DNA of 39,192 bases. Origin: a virus. Shown in pieces: positions 24,665 to 32,419 of this stretch (positions within the stretch are counted from its first letter, which is position 1; each line of letters starts with the position of its first letter). Below the pieces are notes generated by a model. The model did not search any database and had not been told where the DNA came from. It saw only the letters and a list, made by a program, of their open reading frames with translations. Position numbers and translations under genes: made by a program. The stretch is from positions 1-39,192 of the IMG/VR virus record IMGVR_UViG_3300037071_002924, one strand, 5' to 3'.

Positions 24665-24899
24665 GGCTCTCCGCCGTCGGGGTCGCCTCGCCTTTGCGCA
24701 TCGCACTCACGCTGATTCCTAACCCGTCTGGGGTCGGTTCGGTATGCACGCCCCACACTTTCACTTCGACATCGGCCAAGGCTTCGCGCTCCACGTAAAT
24801 GCTGCCTTGGCGTCGCACGATCGTGACCAGTAACGCCAGCACTTCGTGATAGTGCTCCGTCATCAGCCGCAGTTTTACATCGGCTTCGCGGCGTGTCAT
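24651..24899 (-). CDS. hypothetical protein, 82 aa
   Basis: A helical N-terminus (VKLRLMTEHYHEVLALLVTI) is followed by a small beta region (SIYVEREALADVEVKVWGVH). No family is recognised. It overlaps the upstream gene by 4 nt and the downstream gene by 14 nt. Confidence 0.5.
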   Translation of the reverse strand: MTRREADVKLRLMTEHYHEVLALLVTIVRRQGSIYVEREALADVEVKVWGVHTEPTPDGLGISVSAMRKGEATPTAESHAVN

Positions 24900-25180
24900 T
24901 TGGATAGCTCCGGTTTATCAATGCGCACGCCGAAGGCCTTGATATCCGCCAGTGCGTCGTCCGGTGTCATCCCTGACCCGAGCAAGATGCGCTGACCGTC
25001 TGGACACTCAAGGCAGACGTAGTAAGGCCCCTGCAAGCCTGGGTCTTGATAGGTTTTCACGACACAGCGATCGGCCCATCGCCGCGCGGATCGCTTCGCT
25101 TCATCGGCGGTCGCATACGAGCCAATGAGTTTCTGAGAATCAGGAAAGTCCAAATACGCATCGTAGGTCTTGCGCGTCAC
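24896..25180 (-). CDS. small alpha/beta protein, 94 aa
   Basis: The protein begins MTRKTYDAYLDFPDSQKLIG. It has an alternating pattern of a strand, the helix ATADEAKRSARRWADRCVV, a strand with YYVCLECPDGQRILLG and the helix TPDDALADIKAFGV. This resembles small dsRBD-like or ferredoxin-like folds. It overlaps the portal stop by 4 nt. No function is assigned. Confidence 0.5.
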   Translation of the reverse strand: MTRKTYDAYLDFPDSQKLIGSYATADEAKRSARRWADRCVVKTYQDPGLQGPYYVCLECPDGQRILLGSGMTPDDALADIKAFGVRIDKPELSK

Positions 25181-27261
25181 GGGACGGCTCCGACGAGGCC
25201 GCCAGGCGAACGGTGATCGCGTTCATCGGCTTCGGCCATCCGCATGCGTTCGCGATCGACCACGTCGGCCGGGCCTGTCGCGGTGTCTTCGGTCGTTGCC
25301 GGAGCCGCGACGGGCGAGAGTTGCTCCGCCGGGATGCCGGAGGCAATCAGCACGCTCACGATGTTCGCATACTGCGGCATCGCGGGATTCAAATCGTCAC
25401 CGCTGATCGCCAAGCTGATCTTGGGTTTTTCGGGCGGCGCGGGTTCGGGCACGCGCACGAACCGATCGCCGTCGAGCCCGTATTCTTCGTAGACAAAGCG
25501 CGTCAGTTGTTCGCGGTTCGTAAACGGATCGTTCGCCAGTAGGTTATACGCATTCAACGCGAGATCCCGATCGGCGCTGGCATCGGGCGCCTTGCTCGAG
25601 TCTGTCACCACGTCAAAGAGAAATTCCCCTTGGATGTCGTCCTTCGTGAAGGCTTCCACTTTTTTCGCGCCGTCTTCCCCGAGCACTTCCACGTAGTCCT
25701 CGTGATCCATGTAGAGCTGCCCGAGGGCGCCGAGGTCTTCGATGATGCTCAACCAGAAGCGATTGACGATCTTTTCGCGTTCGCCGCCCATGCGCGTGCC
25801 GGTCGCTTGCGCGATCGAGGCGACTTCCGTTGCCGTCGTTTGCCCGCCTTCAGTGGTCCCGCTTTGGTTCGCCCCGAGGGCAAAGGCGCGATTGATGTCG
25901 TCCGTCAGCGCATCGTTGGTTTTCCAGTTTTCTTGCGGGTAACTCGGTCGGCCTATTTCGGCCGCGATGTTCGTCGGATTCCCCATGACGGGGATGTTCT
26001 CGTAGTGCGTGCCGTTCAACACCGCTTGCTTGATTTTATCGTTCGCGATCTTTTCCACGTCGATCGCCACCCGCGGGATCGCCTGCCGCCGATGAATGAC
26101 TTGACTCGTGCGGAATTCGGCCAGGGCGTCGGAGGCCGTGCGCGTGATCTGGCAATCGGAGGGCGGATGCGCGGAGTCCGAGACATAGCGCAACGTCGCC
26201 ACTTTGATCGGGTGCGTGCGGAGCCCGCCCGTGAAGCGCCCGCGATCATCGAAGCGCTGATGTCGGAAGTTTTCATGCACCACGGGCGTTTTGTTGCCGG
26301 CCAGAAACACGAGCCGCCGAATCCGATCGGGATGTTTCTCCGCGCTGTCGATCCGGCTGGCGTAGTAGAAGACTTCGCGATAGCGCATCTGGCCGGAGCG
26401 CGCGCCTTTGCGGGGGAGTTCCGTGATCCGATCGTCGTCGTCCGAGGGGCCGCCGTAGGTGCCCGCTTTCTTGTCGGGCAGCGGCCACTTGCGCCGTTTG
26501 ACTTCGGCTTCGGTGATCCAGTCGTCATAGCCGAGCCAGTCGCAGCGCGTGTAATCACTGCCGCGAAATTCTGGCGGGACTAAGCCGCAGGCGGGGGAGA
26601 TCCGCTCCGCGTAATATTTCTCCGCGATGACATTCGGCGCGGGCACGACTTCGGGAATCTGCGGAATCTGCCCGGCTAACGCAATCGCGGCGCCGGGCTG
26701 TTCCTGAAGATACTTCGCCAGTTCGGGATCGGGAATCATCGCGCCCGTCGGGACTTCCACTTGGCCGTCTTCATACCGCTCATAGCCCACTTTGACGAAC
26801 CCGATCCCCGACGGGCAGAGCACGTCAAAGATCACTTCCTCCATCGTCGGCTGCGTGTTCGCGCCTCTCGGCCCGGCAATGCGGGTGAGCCATTCGCGGA
26901 AGATGCTGATGGCCCGTTTCAAGTCGCGCGGCTGCTGCGGCGGCGCGGGCGGTTGCCCTTCGGTGGGAGTTTGCGGTTGCGCGTCACGAATCGTGCGGGG
27001 GGTCGCTTTCAGCTTCAGCGCGGGCAACCGGTAGAACAGTTGGTATTTCTTCTGTTCCGTTTTCTCGTATTCGATGTTGACGCGAATGCCGTCGGGTTGT
27101 GGCGGTTTCAGTTTGTCTTCGTAGGCGCGCGCATTCTTGCGCCACGCGGGGAGTAAGTCTTTGCGAATGTCGGCGGCCCAGTCTAATTGCTGACACCACC
27201 ACTCCCCCGATCCGATCCCATCGTCGGGTAAGCGTAACGCCTTGGGCTTGTCGTCGGGCAT
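25177..27261 (-). CDS. portal protein
   Basis: A 694-residue protein with the size and composition of podovirus portals. The N-terminus has WWCQQLDWAADIRKDLLPAW and YEKTEQKKYQLFYRLPALKL. A Pro/Gln-rich loop lies near 95-112. A middle domain has GIGFVKVGYE and the acidic ISPACGLVPPEFRG region. A long helical stem and crown include TEVASIAQATGTRMGGEREK. It forms the DNA entry ring at one capsid vertex and docks the terminase. It is encoded directly after terminase, the usual order. Confidence 0.75.
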   Translation of the reverse strand: MPDDKPKALRLPDDGIGSGEWWCQQLDWAADIRKDLLPAWRKNARAYEDKLKPPQPDGIRVNIEYEKTEQKKYQLFYRLPALKLKATPRTIRDAQPQTPTEGQPPAPPQQPRDLKRAISIFREWLTRIAGPRGANTQPTMEEVIFDVLCPSGIGFVKVGYERYEDGQVEVPTGAMIPDPELAKYLQEQPGAAIALAGQIPQIPEVVPAPNVIAEKYYAERISPACGLVPPEFRGSDYTRCDWLGYDDWITEAEVKRRKWPLPDKKAGTYGGPSDDDDRITELPRKGARSGQMRYREVFYYASRIDSAEKHPDRIRRLVFLAGNKTPVVHENFRHQRFDDRGRFTGGLRTHPIKVATLRYVSDSAHPPSDCQITRTASDALAEFRTSQVIHRRQAIPRVAIDVEKIANDKIKQAVLNGTHYENIPVMGNPTNIAAEIGRPSYPQENWKTNDALTDDINRAFALGANQSGTTEGGQTTATEVASIAQATGTRMGGEREKIVNRFWLSIIEDLGALGQLYMDHEDYVEVLGEDGAKKVEAFTKDDIQGEFLFDVVTDSSKAPDASADRDLALNAYNLLANDPFTNREQLTRFVYEEYGLDGDRFVRVPEPAPPEKPKISLAISGDDLNPAMPQYANIVSVLIASGIPAEQLSPVAAPATTEDTATGPADVVDRERMRMAEADERDHRSPGGLVGAVP

Positions 27262-27399
27262 CGTCTCGAAGGTCTGCTGTGGCAGGGTAGCACGATTGCA
27301 ACGGTCACCGCAGGAAGTTTCAGCGCCGATGCCGCGTCACGGGGAGACGCGGAACGACGGGAAAGGAGAATAACCCGTCTCATCGGCACCGTCAGATTA
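27262..27399 (-). other. short gap between terminase and portal genes
   Basis: No gene is seen. A CCGCGTC-TCCCCGT-GACGCGG hairpin is present near 27335 without a following T tract, so it is not a clear terminator. The portal gene begins directly after this gap. Confidence 0.35.
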
Positions 27400-28020
27400 C
27401 TACTTCCACGTCAGCCGCGATCGGATCGGCCCGTTGCGAATTTCATTCACCAGATGCCCGACGGCTTTCTTCGGCAACGGCGGTTTCTCAAACGGCTTCG
27501 GACTCGGCCGGGACATCGCCCCCACACGCAATGCTCGCAACGGTTGATCGGTGGGGGAGTCCAAGACATTCTCCGGGTCACTCGGATCGCTGACGGCATT
27601 CGTGAGGGAACGAATCAGCGCGACACACGACGGATCGATCGTGAGCCACGGCCGGCCATCCGGTCTCGAGCCGAGCAATTCCCCGACGCGCGTCCAGCCT
27701 TGCAAGTCATCAAACGCGATCTGGCGAATCCGGATGCCATTGTGGCGGAAGGTATCGGCGCGGGTTTCCCCGTCATCGTCGCTCGTTTGCGTGCCGACCA
27801 TTTGCGCTTTCAATGCGGCGGTGTAGCTCACGAGCTCGATGCGCAGCGCCTTTGTCTTGAGCCTGATGTCTCTGGCCAGATCCGCAATCAAGCCACTCGG
27901 TTTCACGAGTTCCGCTTTGACGTGCATCGACGTATCGGGGAACACCATCCACCATAAGCAGACATGCTGGCCGCCGTAGTGGAGCGAGCGAAACCACGTC
28001 ACATCCGGACGGGAGATCAT
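27400..28020 (-). CDS. large terminase, C-terminal nuclease-like part
   Basis: A 206-residue protein, ATG at 28020 overlapping the ATPase part by ATGA. It begins MISRPDVTWFRSLHYGGQHV. The RSLxYGG strand is where large terminases place the first catalytic Asp of the RNase H-like nuclease (usually RSLDWG), but here it is His14. Later acids are present: E37 in VKAELVKP and D129 in LTIDPSCVALIRSL. With the upstream gene it makes a normal-length terminase. Either the nuclease uses a changed site or it is weakened. Confidence 0.6.
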   Translation of the reverse strand: MISRPDVTWFRSLHYGGQHVCLWWMVFPDTSMHVKAELVKPSGLIADLARDIRLKTKALRIELVSYTAALKAQMVGTQTSDDDGETRADTFRHNGIRIRQIAFDDLQGWTRVGELLGSRPDGRPWLTIDPSCVALIRSLTNAVSDPSDPENVLDSPTDQPLRALRVGAMSRPSPKPFEKPPLPKKAVGHLVNEIRNGPIRSRLTWK

Positions 28021-29051
28021 GCGACGGACCGCACATGCAGCGCGGGATCGAACGTCGGGAAATACTGATCGACAATCGCGCTCCAATCGCCTTCCAACAG
28101 TTGCCGGCGCCGATCAGGATCGAGCAGATACAAACGCTCCTCATACGATCCGAAGCCCCCGTCCGAATCCATGAGATGCATGTTGTCAAACAGAGACGAC
28201 GGAATGAAGCGATACGTTTCAGGCCGATAGCGCGGGTTGCGCGTCAGATCGACTTTCTTCGTGATGAAGTGATCGACGCAGTCTTGATGCGACGGCCCGC
28301 CTGGATTCGTGGTGAGAATCATCCGGCCCTTGCGGCCGATTTTCGTATCGTTGCGCACGCGCGATTGAATGCCGGTGATTTGTTTCCACCGGAGCAACGT
28401 CGCTTCGTCGCCCAGGAACAGGTCATATTCCTCGCTGAGATACTTCAACTCGGAACCGTCCTCTGCCGCATGCCCGAAGATGATCTTGCCGCCCGTCGTG
28501 CGGAACGTCGCGCACGGCGGCTGACTCGTCACCTTGATCGCTTTGTCGTCTCCGATGGCTTCGCAGAGCCTGACCGCTTCGCCTTCGATTTTGTCGAGAT
28601 GCGACCGGCGCAATTCTTCCAGTTCGCGCCGGATCACGATCGCGCGGTAGCCGTCGCGGGGACTGAACAGGCATTCCGCGATCGCTTCCCATCGGGCCGA
28701 CATGGATTTGGCCCCGCCCGCACTCCCGCCCCAGAGAATATTCGACACGTCGGAATCACGCGTCTCATGCAGGGTGACGCCCTTCGGGGTCGGCGTGTAG
28801 AGCCAGCGCGTGCCTTTCTCATAGGCGTTGTGCGGTTGCGCTTGTGCGCCCGTCGCCGTGAACCCGACCCCGTAGCGAAATCGATCGGTATCTAAAAATT
28901 GCGCGACTTCGGCGGGACTGTAGCCGCGTTGCAGCATCCAACTCGACCAATGCGCTTCGGTCCACTCGGCCACTGGCGGCCAGGATGTGAAGCCTTTCGG
29001 CGGAAGGAAGCGCACGCGCCCAGCGGCATCGCGCGGCAGGACATCGATCAC
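28017..29051 (-). CDS. large terminase, N-terminal ATPase part
   Basis: A 344-residue protein from GTG at 29051. Residues 108-116 are a Walker A variant (GGSAGGAKS). An Arg-rich REL segment follows at 142-149, Walker B is at 210-218 (DLFLGDEAT) and the coupling motif MILTTNPGG is at 244-252. This is the packaging motor ATPase. The chain stops after the ATPase domain, and the nuclease domain is a separate overlapping gene. The frame is open to an ATG at 29141, which is less likely because it runs into the upstream gene. Confidence 0.7.
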   Translation of the reverse strand: MIDVLPRDAAGRVRFLPPKGFTSWPPVAEWTEAHWSSWMLQRGYSPAEVAQFLDTDRFRYGVGFTATGAQAQPHNAYEKGTRWLYTPTPKGVTLHETRDSDVSNILWGGSAGGAKSMSARWEAIAECLFSPRDGYRAIVIRRELEELRRSHLDKIEGEAVRLCEAIGDDKAIKVTSQPPCATFRTTGGKIIFGHAAEDGSELKYLSEEYDLFLGDEATLLRWKQITGIQSRVRNDTKIGRKGRMILTTNPGGPSHQDCVDHFITKKVDLTRNPRYRPETYRFIPSSLFDNMHLMDSDGGFGSYEERLYLLDPDRRRQLLEGDWSAIVDQYFPTFDPALHVRSVA

Positions 29052-29088
29052 GGGACGTAGAGTACCACGTTCTTGAACAGTATCCCAC

Positions 29089-29349
29089 CTACTCGAAATC
29101 GTAGGGATCGCGTCCGCGTAGCGCGTCCCACAGCGTCGCACAATAGCGAGCCGCGCGGAGTCGCCAGACGCGAAGCTGGCCGCGCCATGTGAGCACGACC
29201 GGCTGATACTCGCTGGCCGCCGTGCTGAACAGTTCTCGATTCAGATCCGCGAGGTGCGACTGCTTCGCCGCTTCCAACTTCGCCGCGATCAGATCGAACG
29301 ACTCGCTTCGTGTCGGCGCGATGAATTCTCCCCCGACTCTGTGGATCAT
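29089..29349 (-). CDS. small protein with capsid-like helix, 86 aa
   Basis: The start ATG at 29349 overlaps the previous stop by ATGA. Residues 18-46 (FDLIAAKLEAAKQSHLADLN...) resemble capsid residues 109-137 (IDLVAGKIQNGKNSHIADMN...), including the SHxADxNRxL core. The rest (VWRLRAARYCATLWDALRGR) is basic and differs from the capsid. It could be a terminase accessory, a capsid-derived remnant, or a chance helix match. Confidence 0.5.
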   Translation of the reverse strand: MIHRVGGEFIAPTRSESFDLIAAKLEAAKQSHLADLNRELFSTAASEYQPVVLTWRGQLRVWRLRAARYCATLWDALRGRDPYDFE

Positions 29350-29699
29350 GGCGTCGTATCTTTCGTGCGCAAGTGTTTCCGTCGAAAGCCGAGCGGGGTT
29401 TCATCCCCAAAGAAATCGAGTGGCTGTTTCAGAATGGTTTCGTCATACAACGGCGCTTCGATCGGTTCCACGATCGGCGCGAGCACTTCTCGAAAGACGC
29501 GTGCCACAAACGGCGGCTGATCGATCCGCGCCAGTTCGCCGTCCGTCTTCCAGGTTCTTGTTGGGCCACCGGCCGGGTTTGTTTCGAGAATTTCCTTGAT
29601 GCCCAACTGCTTCAGGAGGAAGGGCCGCAGTTTCCAACTGGTGAGGCCGTCGGGTTCCACGAAGTCCGGTTCCACGAGAAAGACGAGTTCTTGCGTCAT
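29346..29699 (-). CDS. first late gene, hypothetical, 117 aa
   Basis: The ATG at 29699 has AAGG 9 nt upstream. The protein begins MTQELVFLVEPDFVEPDGLT, is Pro/Glu-rich with helices, and contains FLLKQLGIKEILETNPAGGP. Its place just before terminase suggests a small-terminase-like or packaging role, but no helix-turn-helix is evident. It is transcribed from the divergent control region. Confidence 0.5.
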   Translation of the reverse strand: MTQELVFLVEPDFVEPDGLTSWKLRPFLLKQLGIKEILETNPAGGPTRTWKTDGELARIDQPPFVARVFREVLAPIVEPIEAPLYDETILKQPLDFFGDETPLGFRRKHLRTKDTTP

Positions 29700-29712
29700 G
29701 CGTCTGAGCCTT

Positions 29713-29752
29713 AGATTAGCCCTTGACGTGCGGGCCGTCAAGTGATTATCAT
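29713..29752. promoter_or_regulatory. overlapping face-to-face divergent promoters
   Basis: A perfect inverted repeat CTTGACG-N7-CGTCAAG (29722-29742) supplies a -35 box to each strand. Rightward: TTGACG (29723-29728), 18 nt, then TATCAT (29747-29752). Leftward: TTGACG (29741-29736), 17 nt, then TAATCT (29718-29713). Each -35 lies in the spacer of the other promoter, so two polymerases cannot bind together. This would make the early and late starts compete directly. Confidence 0.6.
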
Positions 29753-29770
29753 TATACCTATTGATTATCA
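29743..29770 (+). promoter_or_regulatory. paired TGATTATCA operators
   Basis: The 9-bp palindrome TGATTATCA occurs at 29743-29751 and 29762-29770, 19 bp apart. The first overlaps the rightward -10 box and the second overlaps the start of the RHH gene. Spaced small palindromes are typical RHH-protein sites, so the adjacent gene product may repress its own promoter and shift the balance to the leftward promoter. That last step is inference. Confidence 0.5.
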
Positions 29771-29919
29771 GTTTTCTCGTGAGAGGGATTGACCCCGCGC
29801 TCTGGCGGCGTGTCAAGGCTCGTGCGGCAATGGAAGGGCTCAGTCTGCGGCGCGTGGTGCTCGCGTTACTCGCCATGTATGCCGATGGGCTCAAACTTCG
29901 GATTAAGAAAGCGAGTTAA
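29761..29919 (+). CDS. ribbon-helix-helix regulator, 52 aa
   Basis: The predicted start is TTG at 29761, giving MIISFLVRGIDPALWRRVKA and including the N-terminal beta-strand that RHH proteins need. A GTG at 29779 would lose that strand. Next comes the typical Arc/CopG core: D-P-A-L-W, helix A RRVKARAAMEG, a turn at LS, and helix B RRVVLALLAMYADG. The TTG is 8 nt past the -10 box, so the message would be leaderless, which agrees with the lack of a ribosome-binding site. It is a likely transcription regulator of the divergent region. Confidence 0.55.
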   Translation: MIISFLVRGIDPALWRRVKARAAMEGLSLRRVVLALLAMYADGLKLRIKKAS

Positions 29920-29924
29920 GGCTC

Positions 29925-30134
29925 ATGGCAGGTTATTATCCATCCGACTACCTCGAACCCAACGACCCGCCCGACACCGATCCCGCACACGGCGCCCGCG
30001 TGAAAGAACAACTCGATGACGACGATCGCCCGATGGTGCTCTGCGGCTGGTGCTGTGCGTTGATGTCCGAAGGGAGTCAGCCGACCTCACATGGGATCTG
30101 CGCTAACTGCGCCGAGAAAGTGTTTGGCGCGTAA
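29925..30134 (+). CDS. small zinc-ribbon protein, 69 aa
   Basis: It begins MAGYYPSDYLEPNDPPDTDP, with an acidic disordered first half. It then has CGWCCALM and CANCAEKVF, two Cys pairs of a zinc ribbon, with a His between them. It is probably an early phage protein that binds DNA or host protein. The function is unknown. Confidence 0.55.
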   Translation: MAGYYPSDYLEPNDPPDTDPAHGARVKEQLDDDDRPMVLCGWCCALMSEGSQPTSHGICANCAEKVFGA

Positions 30135-30319
30135 TGCCGCCAGCGAATCAGCCGCATAAGCGGTATCTCGGCGACGGCGTGTATGTGGATTACGACGGGT
30201 ATGGACTTGTCGTGACCACGGAAAACGGGATCGATGTGACGAACACAATCGTATTCGAGCCGGAAGTGTATGCCGCGCTCGTGGCATACGTGGCCCAGTT
30301 GAAGACAGGGGAAGTGTAA
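30134..30319 (+). CDS. small conserved-type phage protein, 61 aa
   Basis: The central YLGDGVYVDYDGYGLVVTTE followed by GIDVTNTIVFEPEVYAALVA is a pattern seen in many small early phage proteins of unknown function. The fold is probably a short beta-meander with a C-terminal helix. Start and stop overlap by one base with the preceding gene (TAATG). Confidence 0.65.
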   Translation: MPPANQPHKRYLGDGVYVDYDGYGLVVTTENGIDVTNTIVFEPEVYAALVAYVAQLKTGEV

Positions 30320-31474
30320 ATGCTCTTGCAGCCCGCGTCGTTGGCGACGTCGCATCTGAAAGCGGCTTTCTTCGGGACGGGCGGAAGCGGAAAGACGTTG
30401 ACGTCGATCCTGATGGCGATCGGCTTGTCGAAAGAACGCCACCAGCACGCGCCGATCGCGTTTGTCGATCCGGAAGGCGTCGAGGAATTCGTCGCGCCGA
30501 TCTGCGCGGCCGAAGGCGTGCCGCTGGTCGTGCTCCGCAGTCGGACGTTTCTCGACATGCGCAACGCGCTCACCGAAGCAATCGACGTGAAGTGCTGCGC
30601 GTTCGTGGTCGATCACTACGACGGCATTTTCCGCGAATTGACGGAAGCGCAGAAAACCAAGACCGGCTTTGAAGGCAAGCGCTTGCCCTACCATCATCGC
30701 GAAGACTTGCAGATGATTTGGGACGACTGGGTCCGCACGTTCCGACTGGCGCCGTTGCATTGCTTGTTCAACGGGCGACTCGCCTGGGAATGGGGCGACG
30801 ATGAAGACGACGAAGGGAACGCCGTCAAAGTGAAGCTGGGGACGAAAATGCGCGGGGAGTCCGACGCTGGGTATGAGCCGAACCTGCTGATCGAAATGGA
30901 ACGACACGAACATTTCAAGCGCGACAAAGTCTCGAAAAAGAAAACCGGGGCGATTACGCACGTCGCCCGCGTGCTGAAAGATCGACGGCTAGCACTCAAC
31001 GGCTTGTCCTTCGAGTGGAAGGATCTCAATGCGTATGCGCCCGGCGCCTACAAAAGCGTCTACGACAAGCTGAGTCTCCATCTCGGGCCGGAACCGCAAG
31101 CGGTCGATCCGCGCGTGCAGCAATCGAGCGCGATTCTGTTCTCCGCGCCGAAAGGGGAGAGTGCGTTTGTCGAACGGTTGAAGCGCGTCACGATTGCCGG
31201 CGAAGACTTCAAAGCGACGTTGCAAGTGCTCTGGCCGGGCACGACGAATGACGCGAAGGCGTGCCACGCGGCGGCGATCGAAGCGATCTTCGGCGTCCGA
31301 TCGTGGGCGGCCGTGGAAGGCATGGAACCGGATCGGATCGAAGAAGGCGCACGGGTGTTGCGCGGGTATGAAGCGTCGGTGGCGGGCGGGCAGGCGATTG
31401 CGGCCACACGCGCCAGTGTGATCGCGGATCTGTTGATCACGCAGACGGAGCGGAAGGAAACCCAAATCACATGA
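30320..31474 (+). CDS. AAA/RecA-type ATPase (Sak4-like class possible)
   Basis: A 384-residue protein with a GGGGAAG ribosome-binding site. Walker A is at 19-26 (GTGGSGKT), VDPEGVEEF at 49-57, Walker B-like AFVVDHYDG at 94-102, and a sensor-like LFNGRLAWEWG near 149-159. The C-terminal third is a helical domain. Phage ATPases of this kind act in recombination or replication, some as Sak4-type annealing factors. Its place between small genes and nucleases supports a DNA-metabolism role. Confidence 0.65.
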   Translation: MLLQPASLATSHLKAAFFGTGGSGKTLTSILMAIGLSKERHQHAPIAFVDPEGVEEFVAPICAAEGVPLVVLRSRTFLDMRNALTEAIDVKCCAFVVDHYDGIFRELTEAQKTKTGFEGKRLPYHHREDLQMIWDDWVRTFRLAPLHCLFNGRLAWEWGDDEDDEGNAVKVKLGTKMRGESDAGYEPNLLIEMERHEHFKRDKVSKKKTGAITHVARVLKDRRLALNGLSFEWKDLNAYAPGAYKSVYDKLSLHLGPEPQAVDPRVQQSSAILFSAPKGESAFVERLKRVTIAGEDFKATLQVLWPGTTNDAKACHAAAIEAIFGVRSWAAVEGMEPDRIEEGARVLRGYEASVAGGQAIAATRASVIADLLITQTERKETQIT

Positions 31475-31704
31475 CGCCGGAGGAACACGAGCACGTTCAG
31501 CGATTGGAAGGGAAGGTGAAGCGCTATCGCAATCGGATCGCGTTGCTCAAAGAGGCGTTGATTACCGCGAAGCGCGTGATTCGCGACTGGCAGCACATCG
31601 AGAACGGCGGGGAAGCTGCGGAGGACGTCTGGCGTCTGTATCAGTCCTCGCCGGAGATGATCCAGATCAACGCGGCGATTGCGCGGAACACGGAGACGGA
31701 GTGA
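31471..31704 (+). CDS. coiled-coil protein, 77 aa
   Basis: Residues 1-45 form a clear heptad coiled coil (MTPEEHEHVQRLEGKVKRYR, then LKEALITAKRVIRDW). The rest is polar. It overlaps both neighbours by 4 nt, so it is translated with the ATPase and the HNH gene. No function is known. Confidence 0.55.
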   Translation: MTPEEHEHVQRLEGKVKRYRNRIALLKEALITAKRVIRDWQHIENGGEAAEDVWRLYQSSPEMIQINAAIARNTETE

Positions 31705-32015
31705 ACGCGCAACCGAAACCGAAGTCGTATCTGCTCACGAAAGCGAGGCACGATCGCCGGGAAGCGTCGTTGTCGAAAGCGGTCAAGCGCGCCGTCATGG
31801 AGCGGGATGGTCGCACCTGCCGGGTGTGTTTCAAGCGCGCGGCGCACGTCCACGAATTGCATTTCCGCAGTCTCGGCGGCGTCGTATCGCTCGAGAATTC
31901 GATCGCGGTCTGCGTGCGCTGTCATGCGCAGTTACAAGCGAATGCGCTGATTCCCATCGGTCGAGCCACGGGACGCATGCGGTTTCTGGACAATGCGCGC
32001 GGGCGCACACGGTGA
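31701..32015 (+). CDS. HNH endonuclease
   Basis: A 104-residue protein, GTG start at 31701. A basic N-terminal helix precedes an HNH domain: C40-x2-C43, a His-rich HVHELHFRSLGG, ENSIAV with N66, and C71-x2-C74-H75. It is small and in the early operon beside another nuclease, so DNA processing or recombination is as likely as homing. The GTGA overlap with the previous gene supports the start. Confidence 0.75.
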   Translation: MNAQPKPKSYLLTKARHDRREASLSKAVKRAVMERDGRTCRVCFKRAAHVHELHFRSLGGVVSLENSIAVCVRCHAQLQANALIPIGRATGRMRFLDNARGRTR

Positions 32016-32056
32016 GACATGCGAGACACCGACGCCGCACGATCCTGGAGCTGAGT

Positions 32057-32395
32057 GTGAGACGCGCCGCGAAGCAAGACGGCAATCAAGCGGCGATCGT
32101 GGCCGCGCTCCGGGTGCGCGGCGTGATCGTGGTGGACTTGTCGCGGTTAGGGTTTGGCGTGCCGGATTTACTCTGCGGCTGTCACGGACGGACGGCGCTC
32201 CTGGAAGTGAAATTGCCGCAATCGGACTACGTCGCGGGCGGGATCGCCGGGAAAACCAGACGCGCCGTGAGCGACTACGATCCGCAGTTTGGCTTCACGC
32301 CCGATGAAGTCGAGTTTCACGCGCGCTGGCGCGGGGAACCGATCGTGACCGTGCGCAGTGTCGGCGATGCGTTGAATGTGTTCGGGTTGGACTAA
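32057..32395 (+). CDS. VRR-NUC-like PD-(D/E)xK nuclease
   Basis: A 112-residue protein from a GTG behind GGAG at the right distance. A GTG at 32012 overlapping the HNH stop would add 15 residues. The chain has RRAAKQDGNQAAIVAALRVR then FGVPDLLCGC (D37) and LLEVKLP (E50, K52), the PD-ExK catalytic core of VRR-NUC nucleases. These cut branched or damaged DNA and may serve as Holliday-junction resolvases in phages. Confidence 0.7.
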   Translation: MRRAAKQDGNQAAIVAALRVRGVIVVDLSRLGFGVPDLLCGCHGRTALLEVKLPQSDYVAGGIAGKTRRAVSDYDPQFGFTPDEVEFHARWRGEPIVTVRSVGDALNVFGLD

Positions 32396-32419
32396 CGGCG
32401 TTCATTGGAGGAATCAGGC

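Noticed and set aside
28035-28895. Long rightward frame opposite the terminase ATPase
   Set aside because: Rich in Arg and His, as antisense frames are here. The terminase motifs lie on the other strand.
30077-30961. Long leftward frame opposite the AAA ATPase gene
   Set aside because: Its composition is that of an antisense GC-rich frame, it has no domain, and the rightward ATPase with Walker motifs explains the bases.
31679-32395. A 238-residue protein covering the VRR-NUC gene and upstream bases
   Set aside because: The extra N-terminal part is the shadow of the HNH gene. The GTG at 32057 has GGAG at the right distance and gives the usual start of the family.
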